DNA of 64,000 nucleotides from Seminavis robusta (Eukaryota > Bacillariophyta > Bacillariophyceae > Naviculales > Naviculaceae). Location of the stretch: contig CAICTM010000201.1 of assembly GCA_903772945.1 (NCBI GenBank), positions 1 to 64,000 of the forward strand. The letters are read 5' to 3'. How positions within the stretch are numbered: position 1 is the first letter of the stretch; every line of letters starts with the position of its first letter. The notes beneath the pieces are model-generated. The model was given only the letters and a program-made list of their open reading frames with translations. It was not told the DNA's origin and did no database searches. The position numbers and the translations under genes are program-made. This document shows, one piece after another, positions 42,864-53,080 of this stretch.

Positions 42864-43992
42864 TTTGCTTGTGGGTTTGGCCTCAAGATGTTTCTTCGGA
42901 GTGGTGTTGCCGACTGCCGCAAGCTAAGATTTGTGTGGGGAGTGATGGAGGAGTTCTCTATGATAGATCTTCGTGGAGTGACGAGTGAGAGTGGAGTCTT
43001 CCCATTTTCTGCGGTGTTGACTTCGGGTCTGCCTCGCAATTATTTTAATTATTAATTGCCCTGTCCCCTGTTATGTGGATTGGGCATTGGGCAGACTGGC
43101 AGATGGCAGACAAATATCAAATCAAAAGCCTTAGTTAGGGTGTACTCGTAGCTGCAAGGGCTGCTTTCATAATAATTAAAAAAATAGACAGTTGCCCTGG
43201 CAAGGTTAAGGCTACCGGAACCAAGCAGCCTTTTTCAGAACCCTTGCAACCTTGGCCTTTAGAAAAATGCAAGTTGAGGGCATCACGTTGCCTCGGTGTT
43301 TCTGTTGTCTACCGGTAGACTATTTTGAGCTATGTATGTATGTATGTATGTATGATTGATTCGACAGGAGGCAGCCTACAGAGCCAATCGAGACACACAA
43401 TAATGGTGTCCCAGCTATCGTAGCCACGGCAGCCATACTGTGCATCCTCCGGACGAGTTTTCTCTTCACAAGGCAAACTTGGAATAACGAACAACACAGA
43501 TAACACTTTGGCCATCTCGCACAGAAAGACAATGGGTGAAATTTCAGCCACCGCCAATTGGGGCCTCATCGAAGGCGTGGATTTAATAAACGGAGAAGAG
43601 TTCTCCAATGTATGCTCCCTGCTCTGACCAGGTTGTTGGAAAGAAGAAAGAAACGCAGCTGTACGGGCGGCTACACCAACACCAAATTTAAAAATGTGAC
43701 AGGCAGTATGAATGAAGACGAAATTCCTGGTTGCCGTAGTTGCGGCAAGAACCACAGGAGCCGAGGCAAACGCTTTCAAAGGTAACATCCCCAGGGTGTG
43801 CAAAAACGTCACCTGCTCGGATCTCTAGCTAACCAGCAGAATACTATTTGAAGCAGCAATGAACGTAGTGTTTCTTGCTTGAAATCTGAAACTAATAGTC
43901 TTTCTAAAACCTTTATCATTCATTCACTCTATGGTAATGAAACTCGCGGAAATAAATAGATATGGACGGCAACCTCTGAGCAACGACGATTA
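42864..43992. other. Intergenic, about 1.1 kb, one doubtful ORF
   Basis: A TATG tetranucleotide run lies at 43332-43353. A minus-strand frame from ATG 43788 to 43330 (about 152 codons) ends in translated TATG repeat (HTYIHT), which argues against a gene. On the plus strand two short frames (from 43531 and about 43711) look peptide-like, but neither is compelling. Confidence 0.35.
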
Positions 43993-44172
43993 TTAGATCG
44001 CCTCTCTAGCCTTGGCCCAAATCGCCTCGACTTGTGCTTTTATCTTTTCAACTTCTTCCAGGTTGCCTCGACCTTCATGGTATGGGATTTGTGCTTCCAG
44101 CTTGGTAACCTTCTTCTGGTCTTTCTTGTTGAGAGTGAATTCTTCCACGTCGGTCTGCTTATTCTTGCCCAT
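43993..44172 (-). CDS. Small charged helical protein, 59 aa
   Basis: A 59-aa frame from ATG 44172 to TAA 43993. It starts MGKNKQTDVEEFTLNKKDQK and then reads LEAQIPYHEGRGNLEEVEKI before an Ala/Lys helix ending in WAKAREAI. The regular charge pattern, the good start and the IPYHEGRGN core suggest a real, probably conserved, soluble coiled-coil-like protein. I recall similar short proteins in other protists but cannot name a family. It is divergent from the citramalyl-CoA lyase gene (289 bp between starts), so they may share a promoter. Confidence 0.75.
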   Translation of the reverse strand: MGKNKQTDVEEFTLNKKDQKKVTKLEAQIPYHEGRGNLEEVEKIKAQVEAIWAKAREAI

Positions 44173-44460
44173 GGTTTATTGATTGATTGTTTGTTTGGGT
44201 ATTGGCGTACTGTAGTCTGCAAGTTTGAGAGTTGCTTTTGTTTTGTGAGCTCCAGAGTCCCAAGGAGCAAAGAAGTGCTTCTCTTTGGGGGTTCGCTTTC
44301 AAACATGGTGGTGGGAAGGGAAGCGAACCGAATCTTTGGATCTTTGTTGAACGTGTTCTCATGCAGACATCTATGCATAGAAGAAGAGAACCAGCAGCCA
44401 AAATTCCTCTGTCGAGATACCGTTATACCCATAGCAATCCAAACATCCATACCAACCACC

Positions 44461-45486
44461 ATGAGGCACTATCAGTTACTATTCAAGCGCATCACGCCCA
44501 CTCTTTCTTCTTCTAGCATCCGACGAAGCTTTTCTGTTTCAGCAGCAGCAGCAGCCGCCCAAAAAGTGGAACGCCCTCGTCGTTCTTTATTCAGTGTTCC
44601 GGGGAGCGACGAACGCAAGATCCAAAAGGCGACTGGTTTGAATGCCGATGCCGTAGTATTGGATTTGGAAGATGGAGTGGCGTTGGATCGCAAAGAAGAT
44701 GCTCGAGAATTGGTCGTCCAGACACTGCGACAAGTTGAAACGGGAGATTTGTCGTTTGGAACATCGGAACTGTGTGTGCGCATTAATGCATTGGAGACGG
44801 GATCTCTAGCCTTTGAAGATCTCCAAGCCATTCTTCCGTGTCCCAGTTTACAGACCATTGTTCTTCCCAAAGTGGAGCTTCCTTCAGATGTGGATTTTGT
44901 ACGGCGTTTGGTGGAAATGATCCCACCCGACAATCAAGAAGAAACGCGGGATCTACGCATTATTGCCGCCATTGAATCCGCCAAGGGAATGCTCAATTTA
45001 CGGGAGATTGCCGAGACAACCAATCAACAATCTTCTTCTAGTTTGGATGCCTTGGTCTTTGCATCGGAGGATTACTGTGCCGATCTCGAGTTGATTCGCA
45101 CCACGGCGGCCATCGAACTCTTGATGGCTCGATCGCAATTGGTCACCACCGCCAAAGCGTACGGATTGCAAGCCATTGATATGGTCCACATTGATTTTCG
45201 CAATATGGAAGCACTCCAAGAAGAATGTACCCGCGGTGTCGAAATGGGCTTTACGGGAAAACAAGCCATTCATCCGGCTCAACTCGATACCATTCATCAA
45301 ACCTTTTGTCCATCCGCCAAAGATTTGGAATTTGCCCAAGCCTGTGTCACACAGTACGAATCCACCACGGCCGCGGGAAAAGGAGCCGTGGAAGTTCATG
45401 GCATTGTGGTGGATGCACCCGTCTACAAGTGGGCACTCAAAATTGTACGTCGTGCGGAGCAAGCTGGAATGATACAAACTATCTAG
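44461..45486 (+). CDS. CLYBL: Citramalyl-CoA lyase, CLYBL type (CitE-like), mitochondrial
   Basis: 341 aa from ATG 44461. Open sequence runs upstream, but the leader chosen here (MRHYQLLFKRITPTL, RRSFSVSA) is a typical mitochondrial presequence. The body shows the HpcH/HpaI-CitE lyase fold: RSLFSVPGSDERKIQKA, ADAVVLDLEDGVALDRKEDA, CVRINALE, IVLPKVELPSDV, IAAIESAKGMLNLREIA, VFASEDYCADL, AKAYGLQAIDMVHIDF and MGFTGKQAIHP. The Glu in AIES and Asp in SEDYCAD are the usual Mg and CoA-ester ligand positions. CLYBL splits citramalyl-CoA to acetyl-CoA and pyruvate and links itaconate/C5 metabolism with protection of B12. Length and motif order are complete. It is convergent with the opine dehydrogenase. 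Confidence 0.92.
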   Translation: MRHYQLLFKRITPTLSSSSIRRSFSVSAAAAAAQKVERPRRSLFSVPGSDERKIQKATGLNADAVVLDLEDGVALDRKEDARELVVQTLRQVETGDLSFGTSELCVRINALETGSLAFEDLQAILPCPSLQTIVLPKVELPSDVDFVRRLVEMIPPDNQEETRDLRIIAAIESAKGMLNLREIAETTNQQSSSSLDALVFASEDYCADLELIRTTAAIELLMARSQLVTTAKAYGLQAIDMVHIDFRNMEALQEECTRGVEMGFTGKQAIHPAQLDTIHQTFCPSAKDLEFAQACVTQYESTTAAGKGAVEVHGIVVDAPVYKWALKIVRRAEQAGMIQTI

Positions 45487-45694
45487 CTAGCAGCTAGAAA
45501 TACCAATTTTATTGCAACTACTCGTAGCTAGAGGGACTGACTGATCAGGTTGTGTATACGTACACTGTTGCAACTATCGCATTTCTGGCTTCGTAGACTG
45601 TAGTACCGGCCCGGATGGCACTTCTTGCTTGGCCTTCCGGTTGACTAATACTACGAATCGGAAAGCACCGCATGCCTTCCGCACCGTATCGCAC
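45487..45694. other. Short region between convergent genes
   Basis: About 210 bp between stop codons; CTAGCTAGCAGCTAG just after the CLYBL stop. Nothing else seen. Confidence 0.5.
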
Positions 45695-47027
45695 TCAGTT
45701 GTCCAATGCTTCAATAGTGTGCAGTCCGTAAACCTGGGGTATCCCACAAAGATACTCCTGGCTCATGCAATACTTCAAGTTGATCTTGCCCTCCTTATTG
45801 AGAAAGCACTCACCACGAAGGGTTTGTGCCCAGACAATCACTTCATCCAAAAAGGGAGTCTTGACCTCTAGCATCTCGGCAAGAGCCTTGGCAATCAAGA
45901 GCCCATAGGGGATGTCGTCCTTGAAGAATCGGAAGTTGATGTCCAAATGCCGTTTTCCGTCGGGCCCCTCGACCGTGGGAGTCTTGATGGAGGCTAGCTG
46001 CACACTCTCCTTTAGGCTGGCCAAGATGCCAACATGACTGCTCTTGTGGTTGAGCTTCTCCAACTCCAGGTAGCCAAGCATGTATTTGAACTTCTTTTGC
46101 GGGAGCTTGCTGCGAATCGCTTGGCGAATTCGTTCGTATTCAGCATCCAATCTTTGCAAGATGTCCGCAGACTCTTGGTCAAAATCGCGGTAGAAGAATG
46201 GGACAGCCGCCAAGGAATCCCACACACCGGTGCCACCCGACTTTTTCCAGAGCCCGTAGCAACGCGCGGGATGAATGATTTGATTGTCCACGGACAACGT
46301 CAAGTCGAGGAAGGAATCGGCCAGCTCAAACTTGACTTTTCCCATCGTGCGACTAGAAATATCTTTCAAGAAGATGTCATTGAGTTTGTCAAACCGACCG
46401 GGAGGAGTCACCGCGACAACGTTGACATCCTTCGGGCCGTAATTGATTCCTCGTTCACCGTAGGTGCGAGTGCGACAGATCCACGGTATGCTTCCAATTG
46501 CAAATGTGACAATGTTGCTTCGAGGTTCCTCCTCCTCCTCCTCCTGACGTATGATACTGGAAGAAACCATCCAATCAAATCCAGCTTGTCCAAAGATGGT
46601 CCCCACAAATACTTCCTTCTTGGTTTGGCTGACAAAAGGCGCAATCTGATCGAGGACAGGACGGTACACGTAGACGGGGAGACAAAGGATGATGACATCA
46701 GCTGTCGGAATGACATCTGCCGCGTTGTTGGACTTACGATGAATCGTTCCATGGTAGGTTGTGGAGACCTGACCGGTGACTCCGTTGGTGATTTCGCATG
46801 ATACATCGTCTTTCCACTCGTCTGGACGACGCGTGTACAAGTTGACGGTGTGTCCCATCTCGGACAGAAGGGGAATCAAGACATGAGCGGAACTGGTGGT
46901 TGAACAAGCAGGAAAGTTAGACAGCGACAGAGGCATATTGACTTGACATGTTCCTCTCTACGACAACTTCGTACCTTCCTCCGCCGACCACACAAGTCGT
47001 TACGTTCTTCTTTGGATGCGGCGCCAT
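45695..47027 (-). CDS. Opine (octopine/nopaline-type) dehydrogenase, two exons
   Basis: Exon 1 is 47027-46975 and exon 2 is 46892-45695, giving 416 aa. The 82-nt intron has GT (GTACGAAG) and AG (CAACCACCAG) ends. Splicing completes the Rossmann loop, CVVGGG followed by SSAHVLIPLL, which neither exon has alone. An in-frame ATG at 47132 would add 35 residues, possibly a targeting leader. Landmarks: HTVNLYTRRP after the first beta-alpha-beta unit, ADVIILCLPVYVYRPVL, EVFVGTIFGQAGFDWM, and NQIIHPARCYGLW with the expected active-site His. The family reductively condenses an amino acid with pyruvate or another 2-oxo acid using NAD(P)H. The substrate cannot be read from sequence. It is divergent from a DadA-like oxidoreductase. 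Confidence 0.88.
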
Positions 47028-47711
47028 CGTCGAGATAAGATAGTGCTGGGTAAGCTGCAACGCTACAGCTCTTTCAGGAGAATTTGGTTTTAGTTTATTT
47101 AAAAGCTGTAAGCAAGAAGTGAGCATTCCCATATTTAGCTGTAAGGGAAGAAGGATGGTTTTATGGGAATGAATCTCAGCTTATGGATTGGCTTCTGGAT
47201 GTACTTGACATGCTTATGGATTGGCTTCTGGATATAAGGATGTACTTGACATATGCAGGTAAACCTCCTCATGTGTGCAACTAGATGGTAGATCTAGACG
47301 GGAAAATAGTCTAGCTAGATACATGATAGCTACAGGCTGCGGGGAATCTGGGTTCGATTCGATTCTTATCCGGTCCTCCTTGAGAAGGTGAAAGGGGGTT
47401 TCGAGTAGGAAGGTCAGACTACGGAAGCCAGCGAGTAGAAGCGAATCGAATCGCATGCCATGTGTAGACTACCTGGTACTGGTACCTTCTAGCTACTAGA
47501 TCTAGTAGATCTAATCGAATAAGCTTGCACGAGGCAATTGGAATTGCCAGGTAGACAGCTGGACTGTCGCTCGACTCGACTCGACTCGACTTTTTGCACT
47601 CCCAGCATGCTTGTTGTGAGACAGGGTCAGAGATCACCGGGGTCTGCCCGGCACTCGTACGGTACACACCGGTAGCAGCAAAGACCTCGCATAGGTAACA
47701 ATAGTCCCACC
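47028..47711. promoter_or_regulatory. Shared intergenic region of divergent opine dehydrogenase and DadA-like genes
   Basis: About 680 bp between the two starts. It contains a near-perfect repeat of TTATGGATTGGCTTCTGGAT (around 47180 and 47213) with GATGTACTTGACAT following both. There are TCGAATCGAATCG and GACTCGACTCGACTC pentamer runs (47440-47590), and ACTGGTACC and ACCGGTA palindromes. Both promoters must lie here; no specific factor site is recognised. Confidence 0.55.
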
Positions 47712-49496
47712 ATGAACCTCTGGCCTCCTAATCTTGCCGTTTTATCAAGCGTTGCCTTTGCTTCTCTCTTGAAGCCACAAGGGGATTGCCACAAACATTC
47801 GCATGGGAAGACTCTGACGATCTCTCCGTTCTTTGCCTTTGCCGGACCTCGAACTTCACAGCCTCAGCATTCCGTTGCACGCAGCACGGAATTCGATCGA
47901 CGCACTACTGACAACAAGCTTCGCATCGGAATCGTTGGAGGGGGTATCTGCGGCAACTCAGCAGCCTATGCTCTCGCCAAGCGTCTCCGCTCTAATTCAA
48001 CCTGGAAAGATCGAAGCCATCAGATTACTGTATTGGAAGGAGATCCCAACAGTCCTCTAACTGCTTCGGACCATCAAGAAAATCAACCACCCCAGTGGGG
48101 TGCGGCAGCAGCTCGCAACGCCAATTCCATCGTACCAGGATCGTCCATGCACGTCTTCACAAAGAAATCGGTTGTCTGGCAGATTGCTCGTGACACCATC
48201 GAAGAGTGGTACTTTCTCGGCAAAGAATGGCTTGAGCAACAATGCTATGGCAAACAAAACCTCCTGAGAGGAAATGATTTTGCCATTGCACCTCCCTACT
48301 TTGCCTTGCATCCATGGAAGTGTTTGGGTCCTTCCGCAACAGCCGAAGAACGATTGTCGTTTTTGCGCTTCTGCCGACATTTTCTTTATTATTCTCTGGT
48401 TCGAGGGGACTTGGAAGCCAACAACCGAGGGCATTGCATGTGTCAATTGGCGAAGGTCAATCGAGACATCTTCTTGGAGGTTGCCAATGACATGAATCAA
48501 AAGGGATATAACATTCAATACTCGAGGGGATTCTTGGCCCTCTATCGAGACTTGGCAACGGCGAAACACTCCCAAGAAATCACAACAAAGCATGGGGAAG
48601 AAGCTCATCTTTTGAGCTGGGAGGAAGCCGTGGCAAAAACTCCCAGTCTCAATAGTCTATCTTCACTCATGAAGAGCCCCCTTTCCGTTGTACACAGACC
48701 AAACGAGGTCATTTCCAGTTGCGAGCAGTTCCTTCGAGCTTGGATGCAAGAGATTCGAAAACTGGGAGTGGAGTACCGTCACGGCCAGGTCGATAAAGTG
48801 GAACGAGTCGACCACAAGAGGTTCCGGGTCACCTGCAAGGATGGAACCTCTCAAGATTTTGATCTGTTGGTCCTGGCAGCAGGCGTCTGCACTCCACTCT
48901 TGTCGGCTCAACTGAACGCAGGTAAATACGTGCCCACCTATCCACTGAGAGGATTTTCACTGACTACAATTGCGCAAGGCCAAACTTATTGTGACGATGA
49001 CAAAGACAACAATGAACCCCATTTACTCCTACCCACGTCATTCTCCGTGGACTCCATGTACTGCACCTCCGTGACACCTCACATGGCACGCTGGGCCGGT
49101 TTTGGGGAGTTTGTAGGATATCCACGAAGCAACAACACCCCGGTGCCAGCATCCATTGGTCCTTCCATCTTGTCGCGCTACTCCAACCTTGTCTTTCCAA
49201 CCGCCACTAGAAGCAAGGAGGATGTGCAGAGTTGCTTTCGTCCCGCGAGTCCGGACGATTTGCCCATCGTCGGGGCCATCCCCGAGGTACCAGGTTTGTT
49301 TGTCCACACAGGGCATGGTACATTGGGTTGGACGACGGGTCTCGCCACGGGAGTTTGTCTCGCCCAAAGTATGGAAGAGTATCTCGTGGAAGAGGACGCG
49401 GAGGAGTCGAATGACGAGAATCAGCATGCCTACAACCTACCCAATGGCATTCAGATTGAGAGGAAGTTTCTCGCTCCCAGTCGTTTTGTAGATTGA
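47712..49496 (+). CDS. FAD-dependent oxidoreductase, D-amino-acid dehydrogenase (DadA)-like
   Basis: 594 aa from ATG 47712. The N-terminal 65 residues look like a targeting leader. LRIGIVGGGICGNSAAYALA (70-89) is the dinucleotide-binding GxGxxG of the DAO family. AAARNANSIVPGS is the usual second FAD contact. FDLLVLAAGVCTPLL is the late Rossmann strand. RPASPDDLPIVGAIPEVPGL and GHGTLGWTTGLATG near the C-terminus are hallmarks of DadA and related opine/amine oxidases. It oxidises an amine C-N bond and passes electrons to FAD. Substrate unknown. The divergent neighbour is an opine dehydrogenase, which makes the kind of secondary amine that such enzymes can oxidise. It is convergent with the methyltransferase gene. 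Confidence 0.88.
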   Translation: MNLWPPNLAVLSSVAFASLLKPQGDCHKHSHGKTLTISPFFAFAGPRTSQPQHSVARSTEFDRRTTDNKLRIGIVGGGICGNSAAYALAKRLRSNSTWKDRSHQITVLEGDPNSPLTASDHQENQPPQWGAAAARNANSIVPGSSMHVFTKKSVVWQIARDTIEEWYFLGKEWLEQQCYGKQNLLRGNDFAIAPPYFALHPWKCLGPSATAEERLSFLRFCRHFLYYSLVRGDLEANNRGHCMCQLAKVNRDIFLEVANDMNQKGYNIQYSRGFLALYRDLATAKHSQEITTKHGEEAHLLSWEEAVAKTPSLNSLSSLMKSPLSVVHRPNEVISSCEQFLRAWMQEIRKLGVEYRHGQVDKVERVDHKRFRVTCKDGTSQDFDLLVLAAGVCTPLLSAQLNAGKYVPTYPLRGFSLTTIAQGQTYCDDDKDNNEPHLLLPTSFSVDSMYCTSVTPHMARWAGFGEFVGYPRSNNTPVPASIGPSILSRYSNLVFPTATRSKEDVQSCFRPASPDDLPIVGAIPEVPGLFVHTGHGTLGWTTGLATGVCLAQSMEEYLVEEDAEESNDENQHAYNLPNGIQIERKFLAPSRFVD

Positions 49497-49673
49497 TCCA
49501 TTGTAGGCAGCAAATATAATATGTGCCGTACCGCACCACGAATGAACAGATAAACACTAACCAACAATGCTGCCGTACGTTATCAGGAAACCACACATCA
49601 TCATTGATCGAGACATGCCAGGAATTCACATTCGAGGCAATGACCTAGCCTAGGCAATAATGATATCATAACC

Positions 49674-50549
49674 TTAGCACTCTATGATCTTGACGGTTGT
49701 CACACTTTCGTGCAAGACGTCTCGGACCAGGACGGAAAATCCGGGCAAGGAATCTCCCACTTTGTCTTGAATGCGGTTCTTCAAGGCCCCAATCGAGTCC
49801 ACCGCACGTTCTTTGATCAACAAGGTGACCTGAACCTTTGGATTTTGAAGTTTGACGGCTGCAATCACTGTCGACAAGGGTTCCAAGGTGGTCTCACCGT
49901 AATGCACATCGGATCCAATGACGTGAGTGATCCGTTCCAATGGCAGGGATGGATCGTCTTGTGTAGTACCGGTACTTGGAAAGAAGGTTTCTAGCGCCTT
50001 TACAAACTTGGGTTCCAGGATGCTAGTGTCTCCCCAGTCCAAATGCGCCACTCGAACAGTCTTGTCGCTTTGACAAGCTCTCAAATTGTGTCGCATATTC
50101 TTGAGGGTATTCTTATCGTTGTCAGTACAAAGGACTCGAATGGAATGGCGTTGGAGAGACCGGGCCAATCCAATCCCTACGTAGCCCGTTCCCGCTCCCA
50201 ACTCGAGAATGTTGTACTGACAGTGTTGTTGCTGCTGTGCTAGAGAAAAGAGCTGCTTCAGATCGGCTGGCTCATCATGGGTGAGATCCAGTGCCCCCAA
50301 AGTGCTCTTGTGCCGCAAGAGTCCTCCGTGTCGTACCAGGTAGTCGAGAAGCAACTCTGCCACGGGCCAAGTCTTGACAGCTCCCGTGGCTCCCTGCTTG
50401 AGATGTCGGAGGGTGAAAGAAGCATCGCTAATCACAGCATCATCCGCTTTGGCATCATCATCATCATCATCATCCAACGGCCAACGAGGTACCGTGTAGT
50501 CGTTCCAAACAAACTTGTTGCTTCTCGAGTCGGCGGCAATAATGGTCAT
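49674..50549 (-). CDS. Protein-lysine methyltransferase-like (METTL21/Methyltransf_16)
   Basis: 291 aa from ATG 50549. The frame stays open upstream to 50873, but that part has poor composition. Its far end is the reverse strand of a repeated promoter-like module, so I reject it. The body has a DDDDDDD run, TWPVAELLLDYLV, SAM motif I (ILELGAGTGYVGIGLA), VLCTDND after strand 2, HLDWGD, and VIGSDVHYGETTLEPL in place of the family's DxxY loop. LLIKERA follows. This is the seven-beta-strand fold of METTL21/FAM86 enzymes that methylate lysines on chaperones and translation factors. Target unknown; cytosolic or nuclear. Confidence 0.85.
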   Translation of the reverse strand: MTIIAADSRSNKFVWNDYTVPRWPLDDDDDDDAKADDAVISDASFTLRHLKQGATGAVKTWPVAELLLDYLVRHGGLLRHKSTLGALDLTHDEPADLKQLFSLAQQQQHCQYNILELGAGTGYVGIGLARSLQRHSIRVLCTDNDKNTLKNMRHNLRACQSDKTVRVAHLDWGDTSILEPKFVKALETFFPSTGTTQDDPSLPLERITHVIGSDVHYGETTLEPLSTVIAAVKLQNPKVQVTLLIKERAVDSIGALKNRIQDKVGDSLPGFSVLVRDVLHESVTTVKIIEC

Positions 50550-51508
50550 GCTCCTGTCTGTCGGTGTGTTACACTTATTATGATAGCATCCGCCTCGATC
50601 GATCGTCCGTCCTCTGGTGTCCACTTGCTTTTGAGACTCTTTTGTTTTTGTTGGTGTGAGATTTCGAAACTGATGGCAGGTAGACGGACGTCTCTCCGTC
50701 AACGGGATCCTCATAATAACGGCTTTGCTTTTTGGGAGGGTCTCGGCCTGTCCTCTTGCTTGTGGCAGATACGTAAAAGTGGGGCCTCTAATTGCATACA
50801 CGAGCTCGTTATGGGCCATTGACACTGAATGAAATGAAAGACTTGCAATAGGAAGCAGCTCAATTGCTATCACTTGCCCAAACCACCAAAGGTACCACCA
50901 GCCTCCAGCCGCAGTTGTGATGGGTCCTTGGTCCTTGGTCCTTTGTAAGTTTCCTCGCTACTTATTCCACGGCGTGAAAACAACATCTCTCCACACTTCC
51001 GCTGCACACGTGTCTCTTGTATCAACAGCTGTTTGTAAAAAAAGGACTCTAGAGGAGCCATGCGCCATGGCAAAGCTCGCGTTAACCAGTTCGCCGTTCG
51101 CCACCGGAGAATGACCGTAATGAGTGGTAACTCGAGTACCGGCAACAGCTGGAGTGACTGTCCGGTTTTTACTATGACCTAACTTTAATTAAATGAGCAA
51201 AACGGTACTCGATTACTGTGCTCGAGTTCCCAGGTGTGCTGCTCGCGCCCTTCTTGCTCTGTCCGCTTTTTAACTCACTGCCACAGTCCACTGACCAACT
51301 CTGTAAGCGATTACGGTAACAAGCACGCCGCAGCAACTTCTGGTTGTACATGTGTGTGTATTGAACCAACTCGTAGCCCTTCATACCGGTACTGAATGAA
51401 AGACTTGTGTTGGGGATTGAAGCAGCCCAAACTGCAGTAGAGTATTGACGCCACTTGCACAAACCAAAGAGTAATCCCAACTACTAGTATACGTGGCCCT
51501 GTGTGATC
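50550..51508. promoter_or_regulatory. Intergenic region with two copies of a promoter-like module
   Basis: Copy P0 (about 50819-50895) starts TTGACACTGAATGAAATGAA and includes CACTTGCCCAAACCA. Copy PA (about 51391-51485) has ACTGAATGAAAGACTTG and ends CAAAGAGTAATCCCAACTA just before the LRR start. A third copy (57211-57315) precedes the second LRR gene. P0 is not followed by an LRR gene, so it looks orphaned. Another shared block, TTTCCTCGCTAC plus ATTCCACGGCGTG, lies at about 50950-50976 and recurs at 54400-54430. Confidence 0.65.
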
Positions 51509-53080
51509 ATGCCGCCGACAACTGTACCGGGGTCGATGGAGTCATCCGACATTACAGACCGCGACGAAAAAACTGACCATACGGCTACGCAGGAATTGGC
51601 GGTTGTCATGCCTGTCATGGAGGCTGAGGAACCAGAGATACCACAGCAAATTCTTTCTCCAGACGACAAGCCAGCCTTTGAACCAAAAAAATTCCCAACT
51701 TTCTATGTTGCAGCTGGTATCATTATTTTTGTGCTGGTCGTCACCATTGGATCCATTTGTGGGACTGGTCACTGTGGAAGTGGTGGTGGCAGTGAAGCAA
51801 TGGAATCTGCCACTGGCAGAGAAGCCCTGAGGCAAGACTTTGAGCTACAAATCACAGCTGGTTTGCGTTCTGTGCGTTTTGGCTTGGATGACGAGAATTC
51901 GGCCTACGAGAAGGCCCTTGATTGGATAATAAACGCCGATCCAAAGCAATTGGAACCTGATGCAGACAACTTGTTGCAACGGTTCATCTTGGCCCTTCTA
52001 TACTACCATTCAACAGAGAGAAAGCCCTGGTATTCCTGCAACCCACCACAAGGTGCACAGGACGACACCTGTCAATTTTTCCTTAATGTCAACCACGTTC
52101 AATGGGGAAATCGATGGCTCTCTGGCTCTCCTGAGTGTCAGTGGGGTGGCGTATTCTGCGAATCAGGGGTCGTCACAGTGATCGAATTGAATGCCAACGA
52201 AATGAATGGTCAACTACCTGCTGAGTTGGGCGTGCTTCCAAAGCTGACCAAGCTAGATTTCTCCCATAACGAGCTGACGGGGACTATTCCTTCCAGTCTC
52301 ATGCTAACCGAGCTGGATCTAGGAGCTAATCAGTTTGCTGGGACGATTCCGGCCGAAATCTTCAATAATCCTGGTCTCGAAAGTCTGAATCTTGAAAACA
52401 ATACGTTGACCGGGACGCTGCCCACTGATGTTGGGCTTGCATCTGAGCTTGTTCGGTTGAGTCTAGGATTCAATCGGTTGTCGGGTCTCTTGCCCAATCA
52501 GCTGTTTGGCCTTTCGAACATGGAGCGGATGGTCCTGCAATCGAATCAGTTCACAGGTACACTTTCGGAAGCAGTTGGGAATCTTGTGAATATGCAGTAT
52601 CTCTTTTTCGGTGAAACTTCGTTGGATGGACCTTTGCCCTCCCAGCTCGGATTGTTAACAATACTCAGGGAAATGGATATGCATAACAGTTTCATCAGTG
52701 GCACAATTCCAGAAGAGCTTTTCACCGGGTGCAGTGAGCTCGTTCTTTTATACTTTGGCGATTGCAATCTCTCTGGAACCATCAGCACCAGTGTTGGGCT
52801 CCTCACTGAATTGCGAGCGCTGTTGCTAGCAAACAACAACTTGTCAGGAACCATTCCCGAGGAAATGACTGCTTCCACCTGGCTGTACCAGTTCTCAGTA
52901 AATGGGAACCAGCTATCCGGCTCGTTTCCGTCAGCGCTTTGTTCTAATTTATTTCCAGCAACTGGAACACACCTTGCAGCAGACTGTGGGCCTGAAAAGG
53001 ACACGGGGATTGCAGCCATGCCTTGTTTGTGCTGCACAGAATGCTGTGAGGCATCAACTGGTATTTGCAGCGAAGTCTAG
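51509..53080 (+). CDS. Type II membrane LRR protein, tandem copy A
   Basis: 523 aa from ATG 51509 (MPPTTVPGSMESSD). A short acidic cytosolic part (1-65) precedes one span (FYVAAGIIIFVLVVTIGSIC) at about 69-90. A Gly/Ser linker and the domain head (QRFILALLYYHSTERKPWYS, CQWGGVFCESG) follow. About ten repeats of the type LTGTIPSSLMLTELDLGANQ come next, and a Cys-rich end (CLCCTECCEASTGICS). No signal peptide and no kinase. It is most similar to copy B at 57338, with matching 5' and 3' flanks, so they arose by a tandem duplication. It is shorter in the cytosolic tail than the 17073 and 40410 proteins. An extracellular recognition or adhesion role is inferred. Confidence 0.9.
   Translation: MPPTTVPGSMESSDITDRDEKTDHTATQELAVVMPVMEAEEPEIPQQILSPDDKPAFEPKKFPTFYVAAGIIIFVLVVTIGSICGTGHCGSGGGSEAMESATGREALRQDFELQITAGLRSVRFGLDDENSAYEKALDWIINADPKQLEPDADNLLQRFILALLYYHSTERKPWYSCNPPQGAQDDTCQFFLNVNHVQWGNRWLSGSPECQWGGVFCESGVVTVIELNANEMNGQLPAELGVLPKLTKLDFSHNELTGTIPSSLMLTELDLGANQFAGTIPAEIFNNPGLESLNLENNTLTGTLPTDVGLASELVRLSLGFNRLSGLLPNQLFGLSNMERMVLQSNQFTGTLSEAVGNLVNMQYLFFGETSLDGPLPSQLGLLTILREMDMHNSFISGTIPEELFTGCSELVLLYFGDCNLSGTISTSVGLLTELRALLLANNNLSGTIPEEMTASTWLYQFSVNGNQLSGSFPSALCSNLFPATGTHLAADCGPEKDTGIAAMPCLCCTECCEASTGICSEV

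Noticed and set aside
43330-43788. 152-codon minus-strand ORF
   Set aside because: Its end is translated TATG microsatellite and no family feature is visible; kept only as an intergenic note.
47320-47400. tRNA-like GGTTCGATTCGATTC near the opine/DadA promoter
   Set aside because: No acceptor or anticodon stem could be paired; the sequence belongs to a GATTC pentamer run.
44000-50550. Treating CLYBL, opine dehydrogenase, DadA-like and methyltransferase genes as one biosynthetic cluster
   Set aside because: Orientations alternate, and only the opine/DadA pair has a chemical link; the rest are likely chance neighbours.
50550-50873. N-terminal extension of the methyltransferase
   Set aside because: Outer part is the reverse strand of the repeated promoter-like module; composition is not protein-like.
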